Assembly: GCA_964573105.1 (NCBI GenBank)
Contig: CAZNIS010000026.1
Span: 6,856-70,855 of the forward strand
DNA from: CAKZSB01 sp964573105
GTDB lineage: Bacteria; Pseudomonadota; Gammaproteobacteria; Granulosicoccales; Granulosicoccaceae
Reading direction: 5' to 3'
Length of the DNA: 64,000 nt
A model generated the notes under the pieces. The model did not search any database, was not told where the DNA came from, and was given only the letters and a program-made list of their open reading frames with translations. The position numbers and the translations under genes are program-made. This document shows, one piece after another, positions 44,448-53,992 of this stretch. How positions within the stretch are numbered: the stretch's first letter is position 1; every line of letters begins with the position of its first letter.

Positions 44448-47400
44448 ATGAACGAGTTCAAGGTGGCTGGTTTCAGCCCAGACAATCGATTTCGGCTGCT
44501 CCAGCGCTTGGGAGCAGGCAGCATGGGTGTTGTTTACGAGGCACTCGACACCGATCGCAATGAGACGGTTGCACTAAAAACACTACAACGTCTCGAGCCG
44601 CACGAAGTCTATTTGTTCAAACAGGAATTCCGTTCACTGGCCAACATAGTGCACCATAATCTGGTGCCTTTGTACGAGCTGATCTCGGATGGCGAACAGT
44701 GGTTTTTTACCATGGAGGCGATCTCCGATGGCATGGATGTCCTATCGTGGGTGCGAGGGGCAGATGCGCCCCTGATTAATTTGCCAGCGGCAAACTCCTC
44801 CCGAGTCTGGCCAGCGGACCATCAGTCGCCCTACGAAGCAGAATCGGCTCTGAGCGCGGATGCCGCCGCCCCGGAACGGGCGCCAATCGATAACATCGAT
44901 CCGGATGCGCCAACGCTGATACAGCCAGGCAGCGCTACCGGCGATGAGTCAGAGCAGCCTGTCTCCACAACGGGCAGCACCAGTCGCGTGGGTCCGGCGC
45001 TGGACTATGATCGCGTGCACGAGACGCTCAGACAAATCACCGATGGCGTCGGCGCTTTGCACCTTGCCGGTAAGTTGCACCGGGACCTGAAGCCCGCCAA
45101 CACACTGGTTCGACAGGATGGCAACGTCGTGCTGTTGGACTTCGGTTTGGTGGCAGATTTGAATCAAGGCATCCAGCCCGATACTGGCGGCGGGGTGGGC
45201 GACGGCGATGCCATCGAAACATCCCACTATGCCACAAACACGCTGATTGCGGGTACGGTCGGCTACATGTCTCCAGAGCAGGCTGACGCCCGGTTGCTGA
45301 CACCGGCTTCAGACTGGTATTCCCTTGGCGTGATTCTGTTTCAAATGCTGACCGGGCGGCTGCCGTTTTCTGGTACCACCCAGCAGGTTCTGCAGGCCAA
45401 GCAAAGCCAAAGCGCACCATCGCCTTCGGATTGGGTAGACGGTATTCCACAGCACCTCGATGCACTTTGCACCGATCTGCTCAAGCGCGATCCTGCGCAG
45501 CGCCCGACTGAAGCTGACATTCGCGCCAGGCTCACGGGGGTGCCTGGCGCGGATACGGTCGCCAAAAGTGCTGAAAGCGATCCGGTGCAACAGCCGTTCA
45601 TCGGGCGCCATCAGGAACTTGAAGAATTACACCGTGCGCTGAACCGAGTTGGCCGCGGTGAAACCCTGGTCTGTCGAGTGCATGGCCATTCCGGCACCGG
45701 CAAGAGTGCGTTGATCGAACAGTTTCTGAGTCAATGCGGCCGCTCATTCGACGTCACCATCATCAGTGGTCGATGTTACGAACAGGAGTCCGTGCCGTAC
45801 AAGGCTATTGATGGCGTAATCGATGCACTCACGCGAAAGCTTTTGCGTTTGCCGCAGGACGGCATCGAGAGCCTGCTGCCCGATGATGTGTCCAGTCTGG
45901 CGAGGATTTTTCCTGTGCTCAACCGTCTTGAGGCAGTGAGCGCCAGACCTGATTCAGGTATCGCAATGACCGATATGCGCGAGTTTCGAGGCCGCGCATT
46001 CGACGCCCTCAAAATCCTTTTCTACAGGCTCAGCAAACAGTCCGATCTGGTGATATATATCGATGACCTGCAATGGGGTGATGTCGACTCCGCGGCCCTG
46101 CTGGCGCGGCTGATTCAAGCTCCCAATACGCCTCGGATGCTGTTATTGCTAGCCTATCGAAGCGAGTACGAGGAGAGTAGCAGCTGTCTGCAGGCGCTTC
46201 TGTCACAGACCAATGCAATGGATGGCGCCAGCCAGCTCGAGCTGGAAGTCGGGGCGCTGCCGCCTGCACAGTCCGATGAATTAATCGAGACCCTTATTGG
46301 TCAGAATCACCCCGAGTTGCTTGATCGCATGGACTGGATCCGTCGTGAGGCGAGCGGCAGTACCTATTTTTTGTACGAGCTGGTACGGCATCTGAAGTCT
46401 GGATTGGACGCTGATGAGATCAACACCGTATCGCTGGACGATGTGCTTTGGCAACGGGTACAACGACTAGCTGACAAGCCGAGGTCTCTGCTCGAAGTAA
46501 CCGCGGTCTCGGGTCAGCCAGTGCGATTGCGCAACGCGCGCGAAGCCACCGGTATCGACTCACTGCCGCCACAGGTAGTAGCGCTGCTGCGGCACGACAA
46601 TCTCGTTAGAACGACAGGCCCATCGCTCGATGATCAGATCGAAACGTTCCACGATCGAATTCGCGAGAGCATTGTGGACAAGCTCCCTGATAGCAGGCGA
46701 TTGCAATGGCATGGTCAGCTGGCGCTGTCGCTTGAGCAAGCCGGCGACGCTGATCCGGACACACTGGCCTTACACTTTGATCGCTCTGGCCAGGCGGAGC
46801 GCGCCAGCCCCTATTATTTGCAGGCGGCGAACCACGCAGCACAGGTGTTGGCGTTCGAACGCGCTGAAGAACTCTATCTCAAGGCTGCTCAAACTGCCCG
46901 AAGTGATATTGCCAGGGCAGAGGTGCAGGAAAAATTAATCCATTTCTACACCGACATGACCCGCTTTGAAGATGCTTATGCATTGGCGCAAGACGCGATT
47001 TTACCCTTTGGCGTTAAGTTTCCATCGCGCTTTGTGCCGCCGTTGTTCGCAGCAGAATTTATCCACTCTAAAGTGCTGATGGGCAGGCTTTCAAAACCGG
47101 ATCTGCTCAACCTGCCGACCAGTAAAGACGATAGTCACACCTGGGCGATTCGGCTCGGCACAGCGTGCGCGAAAGCCGCCTACCAGATTCGCCCTGAGCT
47201 CTGTATCGCGTTGTGTACGCGCCTGGTCAATCTTTGCTTGAAGAACGGCAATACCGCTGATTGCGCCGTGAGTTACATGGCCTATGGCGCCATTTTTCAC
47301 GGAGGTATTCTAGGTTGGTACAAGGCTGGTGCCGACTATGGCCGGCTGGCATTGGATCTGGTCGAGAAATACCAGTGTGAACAGCAGCGCGCCGAGGTAA

Positions 47401-48299
47401 ATTTCGTCGTCGGGTATTTTGGAACGTCATGGTTAAAACCCGCCACAGAGGCTGAGGCGCTTTGGAAGGTGGCTCACGATTCGGGTCTGCAAACCAACGA
47501 CCTGTTTCACACCGGCTGTGCCAGCGCCGCCACGATCATGAGTTATCACATGCGCGGTGTCCCGATGGATCAGGTTCTGGAAAAATCAGAAGGCTATCTT
47601 GAGTTCTTGCGCAAGGCGCAGTTGCTGGAGCCGATCGGATGCGTGCAGGTCGTTCAACAGACCATCCGCAACTTGCGTGGCCAGACTCGCAGCCGCAGTT
47701 CGCTAAGCGATGACAGCTTTGATGAGCAGTTGCACGTTGAGGCGCTGGAGTCTTATGGCTCCAGACACCTGGCGCACTATTATTATATCTGCAAAATGCA
47801 GCTGGCATACTTGTGGGGAGATTATCCCCAGGCGCAGCAACTGGCCGAATCATCGGCAACTTATCTACGTGATTCCCCGGGTATGCTGCACAGCGCAGAG
47901 CATCACTTCTACTACGCGCTGGTACAGGCCGCGCTATTGAGTAGCGCGAGTCAGAAACATCTCGGTTCAGCTACAGGATTGCGCCGCGCGCACAAAAAAT
48001 TGCGACATTGGGCGGCACGCAACGAACACAACTTTTTACACAAGGAGCGGCTGCTGGCGGCAGAGAGGGCGCGGTTGGCGCGCAAGCCAGAACAGGCGTG
48101 GCAAGAATACGATGCTGCAATCGCCGCCGCATCGCAACATGGATATCTACAGATCGAGGGGCTGGCTGGCCTCTGTGCATCAAGGTTAGCACGTGAACAT
48201 AACGATAGCCCGCGTGCAGAAGCCTATCTTACGCATGCACGACAATCGTTCGACAAGTGGGGGGCACGCCATTATTCAATGCATGGCTTGACGCATTGA
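44448..48299 (+). CDS. Serine/threonine protein kinase fused to AAA ATPase and TPR-like region
   Basis: This 1283-residue cytoplasmic protein starts at ATG 44448. The kinase domain has the Gly-loop GAGSMGVVYEA (22-32), Lys K44, HRDLKPAN with D213, DFG D231 and the GYMSPEQ activation segment. An acidic, low-complexity insertion of about 80 residues (about 103-186) splits the lobes. An AAA_16-type ATPase follows, with P-loop GHSGTGKSAL (K419) and Walker B IYIDDLQWGD. The last 500 residues are helical repeats of TPR type. The architecture matches the front of PknB-AAA-TPR-GAF-histidine kinase proteins, but it ends before any GAF or histidine kinase. It is likely the regulator of the four unusual genes downstream. 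Confidence 0.9.
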   Translation: MNEFKVAGFSPDNRFRLLQRLGAGSMGVVYEALDTDRNETVALKTLQRLEPHEVYLFKQEFRSLANIVHHNLVPLYELISDGEQWFFTMEAISDGMDVLSWVRGADAPLINLPAANSSRVWPADHQSPYEAESALSADAAAPERAPIDNIDPDAPTLIQPGSATGDESEQPVSTTGSTSRVGPALDYDRVHETLRQITDGVGALHLAGKLHRDLKPANTLVRQDGNVVLLDFGLVADLNQGIQPDTGGGVGDGDAIETSHYATNTLIAGTVGYMSPEQADARLLTPASDWYSLGVILFQMLTGRLPFSGTTQQVLQAKQSQSAPSPSDWVDGIPQHLDALCTDLLKRDPAQRPTEADIRARLTGVPGADTVAKSAESDPVQQPFIGRHQELEELHRALNRVGRGETLVCRVHGHSGTGKSALIEQFLSQCGRSFDVTIISGRCYEQESVPYKAIDGVIDALTRKLLRLPQDGIESLLPDDVSSLARIFPVLNRLEAVSARPDSGIAMTDMREFRGRAFDALKILFYRLSKQSDLVIYIDDLQWGDVDSAALLARLIQAPNTPRMLLLLAYRSEYEESSSCLQALLSQTNAMDGASQLELEVGALPPAQSDELIETLIGQNHPELLDRMDWIRREASGSTYFLYELVRHLKSGLDADEINTVSLDDVLWQRVQRLADKPRSLLEVTAVSGQPVRLRNAREATGIDSLPPQVVALLRHDNLVRTTGPSLDDQIETFHDRIRESIVDKLPDSRRLQWHGQLALSLEQAGDADPDTLALHFDRSGQAERASPYYLQAANHAAQVLAFERAEELYLKAAQTARSDIARAEVQEKLIHFYTDMTRFEDAYALAQDAILPFGVKFPSRFVPPLFAAEFIHSKVLMGRLSKPDLLNLPTSKDDSHTWAIRLGTACAKAAYQIRPELCIALCTRLVNLCLKNGNTADCAVSYMAYGAIFHGGILGWYKAGADYGRLALDLVEKYQCEQQRAEVNFVVGYFGTSWLKPATEAEALWKVAHDSGLQTNDLFHTGCASAATIMSYHMRGVPMDQVLEKSEGYLEFLRKAQLLEPIGCVQVVQQTIRNLRGQTRSRSSLSDDSFDEQLHVEALESYGSRHLAHYYYICKMQLAYLWGDYPQAQQLAESSATYLRDSPGMLHSAEHHFYYALVQAALLSSASQKHLGSATGLRRAHKKLRHWAARNEHNFLHKERLLAAERARLARKPEQAWQEYDAAIAAASQHGYLQIEGLAGLCASRLAREHNDSPRAEAYLTHARQSFDKWGARHYSMHGLTH

Positions 48300-48425
48300 G
48301 TAGGTCATGTGAAACTCGCCAGAGGGTGAAACGGCTGCATCGGCGGGTAGTATCACCGTCCGTGTTTGCGTCACTCCCCAACTTAAGTTTTGACCAGAAG
48401 TTAAGGACACAAGGAAAGTGCGCAC

Positions 48426-50366
48426 ATGAGCTACCTGGATTATCCAAGAATCACGATTGGCGGTCAGTTCTACACCGACCCCTCTACGATTGATAATGAT
48501 CCTGCACACTACGAACCTGATTGTACTCGACCCTCGCCGTGGCAGGAGCCCAACGGTAAGCACGATTTCAAACTAATGAATTGCTCTGTGCGATCGGCAC
48601 TTGATGTGTCCGGTCAAAACGTTGCGGCAGATGCCATTATCGGGGCCAGCGTTCGCACCACCGATAGCCCCACACCTGCAAAAATTGCCGATCTCGACGT
48701 CTATCAACAAAATGTGCCGACTATCTACGGTTTAAAGCTGAAGATTGAGCTGACCGACAAAACCGTCGTGATCGGTACAATGGATCAGGCGTCGCTCAAC
48801 GGTTTGCAATTTACCTCCGTGTTGCCGACCCGCGGCTACGGCCCATTTGATCAATATACGACAGGTGGCAGCTATGGGGGAGATTCTTATGCGCGCGGCG
48901 TGTATCAAACAGTGATTCGGGTGCCGGCCAAAGAATGGCCGACTGCAGAGACTGGCGTCTTGCTGCAACTTCGCTCTCTTTGCGAAGAGGTCGACGGCAA
49001 CATCCTCCTGTCATTTCGCTTCGTGGTAGATGCGTATATCAACAACCGTATCAACGACAAATTCTGTACCGGTCGTTTTATCGGAACCATAGGTCCGCAA
49101 AAGGCAAATGAACCCTATCACTGCCCGGGTCAACGGTGGCTACAGGCACGTGAAATGCCAAAGGGTCAGCCAATAGCCGGCACTGACAAACATGAACCAC
49201 CGGATTGGTGGATTCCACATTTGTACAGTGCTCCGTTCAAGCTCGATGAATCGCACGACAAGCTCGTCATTGATTTGTCGAACAGTATTTGTAAGACCGC
49301 CGTTGCCGGCCCGTTCGTCGATATGGGCCAGTTGAGTGCAATCAATGCAAGCACTGGCGACGTGCTGGGTAGTGTCAACTTCTCAGATTTTGTCTATGAA
49401 AATGGCGGAGGCATTTGCGAAGTTGCGCTCACTGCCGCGCAGCGCGATGCGATGAAATCCAGCCCGCTCGCGATTACCACCAGTAGAACCGACATTGGAC
49501 CGTCGAGATTGTTCAATGAGGCTGATGATGGCCTGTCATTTGCGGTCGATACACGCTTCATTGAGGCGCCGGAATTTACAGGATCGTCGACGACAAACAA
49601 GATCACCGGTGACGGCCGGGTTGTCCGGCTGCCCGGTCAAACGGGGTCTTCAGCGGTTAGTCGAGTGCACATCACCGAGTGGGGAAAGCCACTGGCCGAC
49701 AAACAGCTGTCGATAACCACTGTGTCGGTTAAAGGGACGACAAAAGGCATCACGGTGCCGCCTGGTTATCCGGGCAATACCTCGCAGGCCGACGGCGCTT
49801 TGTCGGCGCTTATTACATCTTCAGACCAGCACGGGTTTGCACAAGTCGATGTTCGTGTCAATCACAACCCTGGGCAGCGAACGGATGAGCTGGATGGTCA
49901 GCTCTACTATCTGGTCGTCCATAGACCGGAGCAGCTTCCCGACCTTGAAAAAACCGCAGCGGCTCAGGAGCAGCAGATATCCTGTCTTGCGTGGTCAGAC
50001 TACATAGTGAAGGAACAGCCGGTCTGGGAAGATGTTCGGGCAATGATGGCACCCTACATGAAACTTTTCCCGGCCATGAAACAAAAGATCGATCTAACCG
50101 ATCAGACGGCATTTACGCTCTATGCGTCGACGCCGCCATTCTTTCCGCCGGGTGGCGACGAGCCCAACAGCCCTTTTTTTGGCGTGCCTCGCGGATACAA
50201 AGTGCTCGATCGCATCACGGGCGGGGTCATACCGTTCCTGTTTTCGGTAGACCCGGAGAGCGATTCCCGCTTTATGCCAGTGACTCGCGATCTGTCACCC
50301 GCCAAGATACAAACCATTCTAAATTTTATCCAGAACAGCTATTTTCCGCCTCGAGAAGACGTTTGA
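48426..50366 (+). CDS. VioB N-terminal-like protein lacking the dimer-synthase domain
   Basis: This 646-residue protein starts at ATG 48426, with AAGGA 11 bases upstream. From memory, its start MSYLDYPRITIGG and T-I-D-N-D pattern match the opening of violacein enzyme VioB (MSILDFPRI...). Its end (FMPVTRDLSPAKIQTIL) matches VioB's MP-x-TR-x-LS motif before the ferritin-like iminophenylpyruvate-dimer synthase domain. That catalytic domain is missing here. No signal peptide or membrane segment is seen. Conserved Cys residues occur (DCTRPSP, MNCSVRSAL). The function of this N-terminal module alone is unknown; a binding or assembly role in secondary metabolism is possible. No violacein or indolocarbazole partner gene is nearby. 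Confidence 0.6.
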   Translation: MSYLDYPRITIGGQFYTDPSTIDNDPAHYEPDCTRPSPWQEPNGKHDFKLMNCSVRSALDVSGQNVAADAIIGASVRTTDSPTPAKIADLDVYQQNVPTIYGLKLKIELTDKTVVIGTMDQASLNGLQFTSVLPTRGYGPFDQYTTGGSYGGDSYARGVYQTVIRVPAKEWPTAETGVLLQLRSLCEEVDGNILLSFRFVVDAYINNRINDKFCTGRFIGTIGPQKANEPYHCPGQRWLQAREMPKGQPIAGTDKHEPPDWWIPHLYSAPFKLDESHDKLVIDLSNSICKTAVAGPFVDMGQLSAINASTGDVLGSVNFSDFVYENGGGICEVALTAAQRDAMKSSPLAITTSRTDIGPSRLFNEADDGLSFAVDTRFIEAPEFTGSSTTNKITGDGRVVRLPGQTGSSAVSRVHITEWGKPLADKQLSITTVSVKGTTKGITVPPGYPGNTSQADGALSALITSSDQHGFAQVDVRVNHNPGQRTDELDGQLYYLVVHRPEQLPDLEKTAAAQEQQISCLAWSDYIVKEQPVWEDVRAMMAPYMKLFPAMKQKIDLTDQTAFTLYASTPPFFPPGGDEPNSPFFGVPRGYKVLDRITGGVIPFLFSVDPESDSRFMPVTRDLSPAKIQTILNFIQNSYFPPREDV

Positions 50367-50481
50367 ATGGACTAGCGGCGCAGGACACCTGCTGGCGTAG
50401 TTAACCGACGTGAGCGTAATCGTCGAACGAATCCCGACCAGAACACGCCTCACTCTACGAGAAACCAACGGGGGAGAATAG

Positions 50482-52110
50482 ATGAACCGTTCCAGAACCT
50501 TCAAACAAGGATTGATGCTATCGATTGTCGTCTTTGGGTTCGTACTGGCAGGGCAGCACGGTGTCGCGGTCTATGCAAGCACTGAAGATGCCGAACTCAC
50601 ACCCGATGCTATCCCGTTTACCTTAACGATCAAGCCGCTCACCTACGGTGCCGACGTTAAAGCGCTGCCCGGTGTTCAGTCGGTCGTTATCGCATCGCGT
50701 AACGGCAAATGGCTTTTGTTGGGCGGTCGCACCCAGGGGCTGCATACCTTTTTCCCGGCACCCAGGAATAACTTTCCGGTCAAGCAGGCGAACAAGTTTA
50801 TCCGGGTTATCGATCCAGCAACTGGCGAGCACTGGAATCTGGACTTGAGTAAACTGCCGGCAAACCTCGCCGACCCTCTGACGGCCACCAATCAGCCTGC
50901 GCACTACGATCGTCAGGAAGACCTGCTATATGTCGCTGGTGGCTATGGCTGGGACAGCGCCGTGGACGACATGAACACGTTCGATTCATTGATCTCGATA
51001 CCGGTCGAGGACACCATCAACCTGATTATGTCGCCCTTGCCAGAGACCGAGAAACTCAAGGCACTGGAAGGGTATCTGCGTCAATCCAGAGACGAGCGAT
51101 TTGCCGTTACAGGGGGTGAGCTCAGACGGTTGAACGGCAGGTTTTATCTTGTATTCGGACAGTACTTCAAAGGGGATTATCATGCCTTTGGTTCTGGTGC
51201 ACAGGGTGGCAGGCCTCAGTTTGTGCAGAAGTACACTGAGCAGGTACGGGTATTTACATTAAAGCCCGGCACACTGGAAATCCTAAGCTATGGACCGCTG
51301 GTATCGTCCGACCCGTCCAAGCCCTTTCATCGACGCGACGGGGTCATTATCGATGACATAGACCCCAAAAACGGAGTGGCGAGAGTCTCGGCCTACGGTG
51401 GCGTGTTCAAGCCGGGTAAAACCACAGGTTTTGGTGAGCCGATCTTCATCGATGACAACAACGGTGCACCGTCGGCGCGTGTTGATAATCGCGTGGTGCA
51501 GAAATTCAGCCAATATCAAAGCCCGGTCGTCTCAGTCTATGACGATACCAGTCAGGTGATTTATCACACATTTTACGGCGGACTGAGCGAACACTACTTT
51601 CACCAGACCAAGCAGCAAAAAGAGGTATTCGACCTCGTGGTCGATCAGTTCCGTGCCGATGGTGTGCCTTTTATAGCAGATGTCACTACTCTGGTGCAGA
51701 ATGCCAACGGCGACTACAAACAATTTATCCTGCCAGACCCTATACCCGCTGTCGATGCACCGGAATCTGTTACCCGCAGTCAGCCACCACCCTATAAGCA
51801 GTACGATACCTCGCAGGCGGGATTATTTGGCACCAGTGCAAATTTTATCCTCGACCCGGCATTGATTGAAAGCGGGCATGCCTATGAGAATGGTGTGGTG
51901 AAGCTCAGTGCATTCGACGGCAAAGAGAAAGTCGTGCTGGGGCACTTTTATGGTGGAATCGCCGCTTTTTTTCCTTATGCGTTAGTGCCAAATACTGGCA
52001 CCTATGCCAGCAATACCGTTTTTGAAATTTCCCTGGAGCCCTTGCCGACAGCCGCCTATTCGGCCGAATACGGGTTGCGAGCTGCGGCTAATCACCGTGG
52101 TGGACGGTAA
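50482..52110 (+). CDS. Secreted propeller-like protein of unknown function
   Basis: This 542-residue protein starts at ATG 50482, with a strong GGGGGAG 6 bases upstream. It has an N-terminal signal peptide (LMLSIVVFGFVLAGQHG, cleavage near VYAS). The mature part has kelch-like repeats (WLLLGGRTQGLHTF, LLYVAGGYGW, GRFYLVFGQYF, IYHTFYGG) suggesting a beta-propeller. I do not recognise a named family. It follows the VioB-like gene by 115 bases and precedes the peptidase gene by 11 bases, so it is probably in the same transcript. A periplasmic or extracellular binding role is plausible. Confidence 0.65.
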   Translation: MNRSRTFKQGLMLSIVVFGFVLAGQHGVAVYASTEDAELTPDAIPFTLTIKPLTYGADVKALPGVQSVVIASRNGKWLLLGGRTQGLHTFFPAPRNNFPVKQANKFIRVIDPATGEHWNLDLSKLPANLADPLTATNQPAHYDRQEDLLYVAGGYGWDSAVDDMNTFDSLISIPVEDTINLIMSPLPETEKLKALEGYLRQSRDERFAVTGGELRRLNGRFYLVFGQYFKGDYHAFGSGAQGGRPQFVQKYTEQVRVFTLKPGTLEILSYGPLVSSDPSKPFHRRDGVIIDDIDPKNGVARVSAYGGVFKPGKTTGFGEPIFIDDNNGAPSARVDNRVVQKFSQYQSPVVSVYDDTSQVIYHTFYGGLSEHYFHQTKQQKEVFDLVVDQFRADGVPFIADVTTLVQNANGDYKQFILPDPIPAVDAPESVTRSQPPPYKQYDTSQAGLFGTSANFILDPALIESGHAYENGVVKLSAFDGKEKVVLGHFYGGIAAFFPYALVPNTGTYASNTVFEISLEPLPTAAYSAEYGLRAAANHRGGR

Positions 52111-52121
52111 TTTTGCACTCA

Positions 52122-53936
52122 ATGATGACATGGCAGTCAAGCACGCGCGTGCAGTGGGTATCTCTGTTTCTGGCATTATGTTTTGCAATGCCGTTGTGTG
52201 CACAACAATCGTCGATTGAGCGCGATGTTCGAAAACTTAGTTCGTCGCAGTTTAATGGTCGGATGACGGGTTCGGCTGGTGCGCAAGATGCCGCCGCGTA
52301 TCTCATCGAAAGGTTGCAGGCAATTGGCGCCGCCCCGTTGGCTGGCTACGATTCGATGCTGCATCCGTTCGAGTTCACCGCCGGCAGCCATGACACTGGG
52401 TCTGTGATTGAGTTGCACTCGACCACTGGCACGCAGCGTTGGACCGGCACGCAGTATGTCCGGGCACTGCCGTTTTCTGTCAGCGAATCGGTTACGGCAG
52501 ACGTCGTTTTCGCAGGTTACGGGCTGGTGGTGCCCGATGAGGATGGCTTCAGCTACAACAGTTACTTCGGTCTGGATGTGAAAGACAAGATCGTGCTGGT
52601 GTTGCGTTACTCGCCGGAGGACACAGAGGGCGAGTTGCGCGGCAGGCTAGCCCGCTATAGCGGATTGCGTTACAAGGCGTTACAGGCGCGTGAGCGTGGC
52701 GCGGCCGCGTTGCTCGTCGTCAGCGGCCCACGGTCGGCCACATCCGGTGAAACCATAGCGCTTCAGTACGATGCCGCTCTGGCGGGCTCCGGCATCATTG
52801 GGGCCAGTATCAGCAGTGCCGTATCAGATCAGCTATTCGCATCAGTCGAGGGTGGGCTGCGCGCCGCACAAGAGGCGCTGGATAGTGGCAATCCGCATAT
52901 CAGTGGCTTCGAATTGCCCGGTGTCCGTGTCACTGTTGACGCCAGTATTGAGCGGGTGCGGCGCACGGGACGCAATGTGTTGGCGCAGTTGTCCGGTGCA
53001 GCGTCGAGTGACGCTGGTTGGGTGATGCTGGGCGCCCACTACGACCACCTTGGTATTGGTAATCACGGCGGCTCGCGCGCCGATGAAAGCGAAATTGGCG
53101 AGGTTCACCCTGGAGCAGACGATAATGCCTCGGGTGTCGCAGCAGTGCTGGAGGTGGGCAGACAGTTGTCAGCGCGCAAAGATCGTCCCAACACCGTGCT
53201 CGCTTTCTGGTCGGGCGAGGAGTTAGGCCTGCTGGGTTCTTCACATTTTGTCAAAGATGCACCGGTACCGCTGCAGCGATTCTACGGCTACCTGAACTTC
53301 GATATGGTTGGCCGATTGCGCGATAACCGGATCATCCTGCAGGGCACAGGCTCCAGTGACAGCTGGCAAGCGCTGCTTGAGCAGGCGAATGAACAGGCGG
53401 CATTCGACCTGCGGTTGCAACGCGATCCCTATCTGCCGACAGACTCTACACAACTTTACCAAGCCGGTTTGCCCGTGGTGAATTTCTTTACCGGCACCCA
53501 CGACGACTACCATCGACCGGCTGATAGCGCAGACAAATTGAATTACCCAGGCTTGCAACGCGTCGCCGACTATGCCACGGACATCGCCATGAGGCTTTCA
53601 GGGCTCGAGACAGCACCTGTTTATGTCGAGGTGGAGCGTTCGCGTAAAAACACGGGCGGGCGACACACACTGAGAGCCTACACGGGCACAATTCCGGACT
53701 ATGGCAGTGATGTGGCCGGGCTTGCGCTGAGCGGGGTCGTGGCCGGTGGGCCCGCTGCCGTGGCGGGAATCGAAGCCGGCGATGTTATCGTCGAATTCGC
53801 AGGGCACACAATCACCAACATTTACGATTACACGTTCGCACTGGAGACCATTGTCCCGGGTGCAGCGGTGAGCGTCGTCGGTTTGCGCGGGGACGCGCGA
53901 GTCGAGTTTTCTATCGTGCCCGAGATTCGTCAGTAG
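52122..53936 (+). CDS. Secreted M28 metallopeptidase with PA and PDZ domains
   Basis: This protein is about 604 residues. ATG 52122 (or 52125) is chosen over a TTG 9 bases upstream. The signal peptide (WVSLFLALCFAMPLCAQ) directs export. A protease-associated domain covers about residues 130-250. The M28 domain at about 290-500 shows the two-zinc ligand set: GAHYDHLG, HPGADDNASG, SGEELGLLGSSHF, NFDMVGR and GTHDDYHRPADSADK. A C-terminal PDZ-like domain (VVAGGPAAVAGIEAGDVI) follows. It probably acts as an aminopeptidase or glutaminyl-cyclase-like hydrolase in the periplasm or outside. It lies between the propeller and phospholipase-like genes. Confidence 0.9.
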   Translation: MMTWQSSTRVQWVSLFLALCFAMPLCAQQSSIERDVRKLSSSQFNGRMTGSAGAQDAAAYLIERLQAIGAAPLAGYDSMLHPFEFTAGSHDTGSVIELHSTTGTQRWTGTQYVRALPFSVSESVTADVVFAGYGLVVPDEDGFSYNSYFGLDVKDKIVLVLRYSPEDTEGELRGRLARYSGLRYKALQARERGAAALLVVSGPRSATSGETIALQYDAALAGSGIIGASISSAVSDQLFASVEGGLRAAQEALDSGNPHISGFELPGVRVTVDASIERVRRTGRNVLAQLSGAASSDAGWVMLGAHYDHLGIGNHGGSRADESEIGEVHPGADDNASGVAAVLEVGRQLSARKDRPNTVLAFWSGEELGLLGSSHFVKDAPVPLQRFYGYLNFDMVGRLRDNRIILQGTGSSDSWQALLEQANEQAAFDLRLQRDPYLPTDSTQLYQAGLPVVNFFTGTHDDYHRPADSADKLNYPGLQRVADYATDIAMRLSGLETAPVYVEVERSRKNTGGRHTLRAYTGTIPDYGSDVAGLALSGVVAGGPAAVAGIEAGDVIVEFAGHTITNIYDYTFALETIVPGAAVSVVGLRGDARVEFSIVPEIRQ

Positions 53937-53992
53937 GCAGCGGCCCAGGATAGGCCCGGCAACGCACATGACACCACAGCAGGGGAGGCGGG

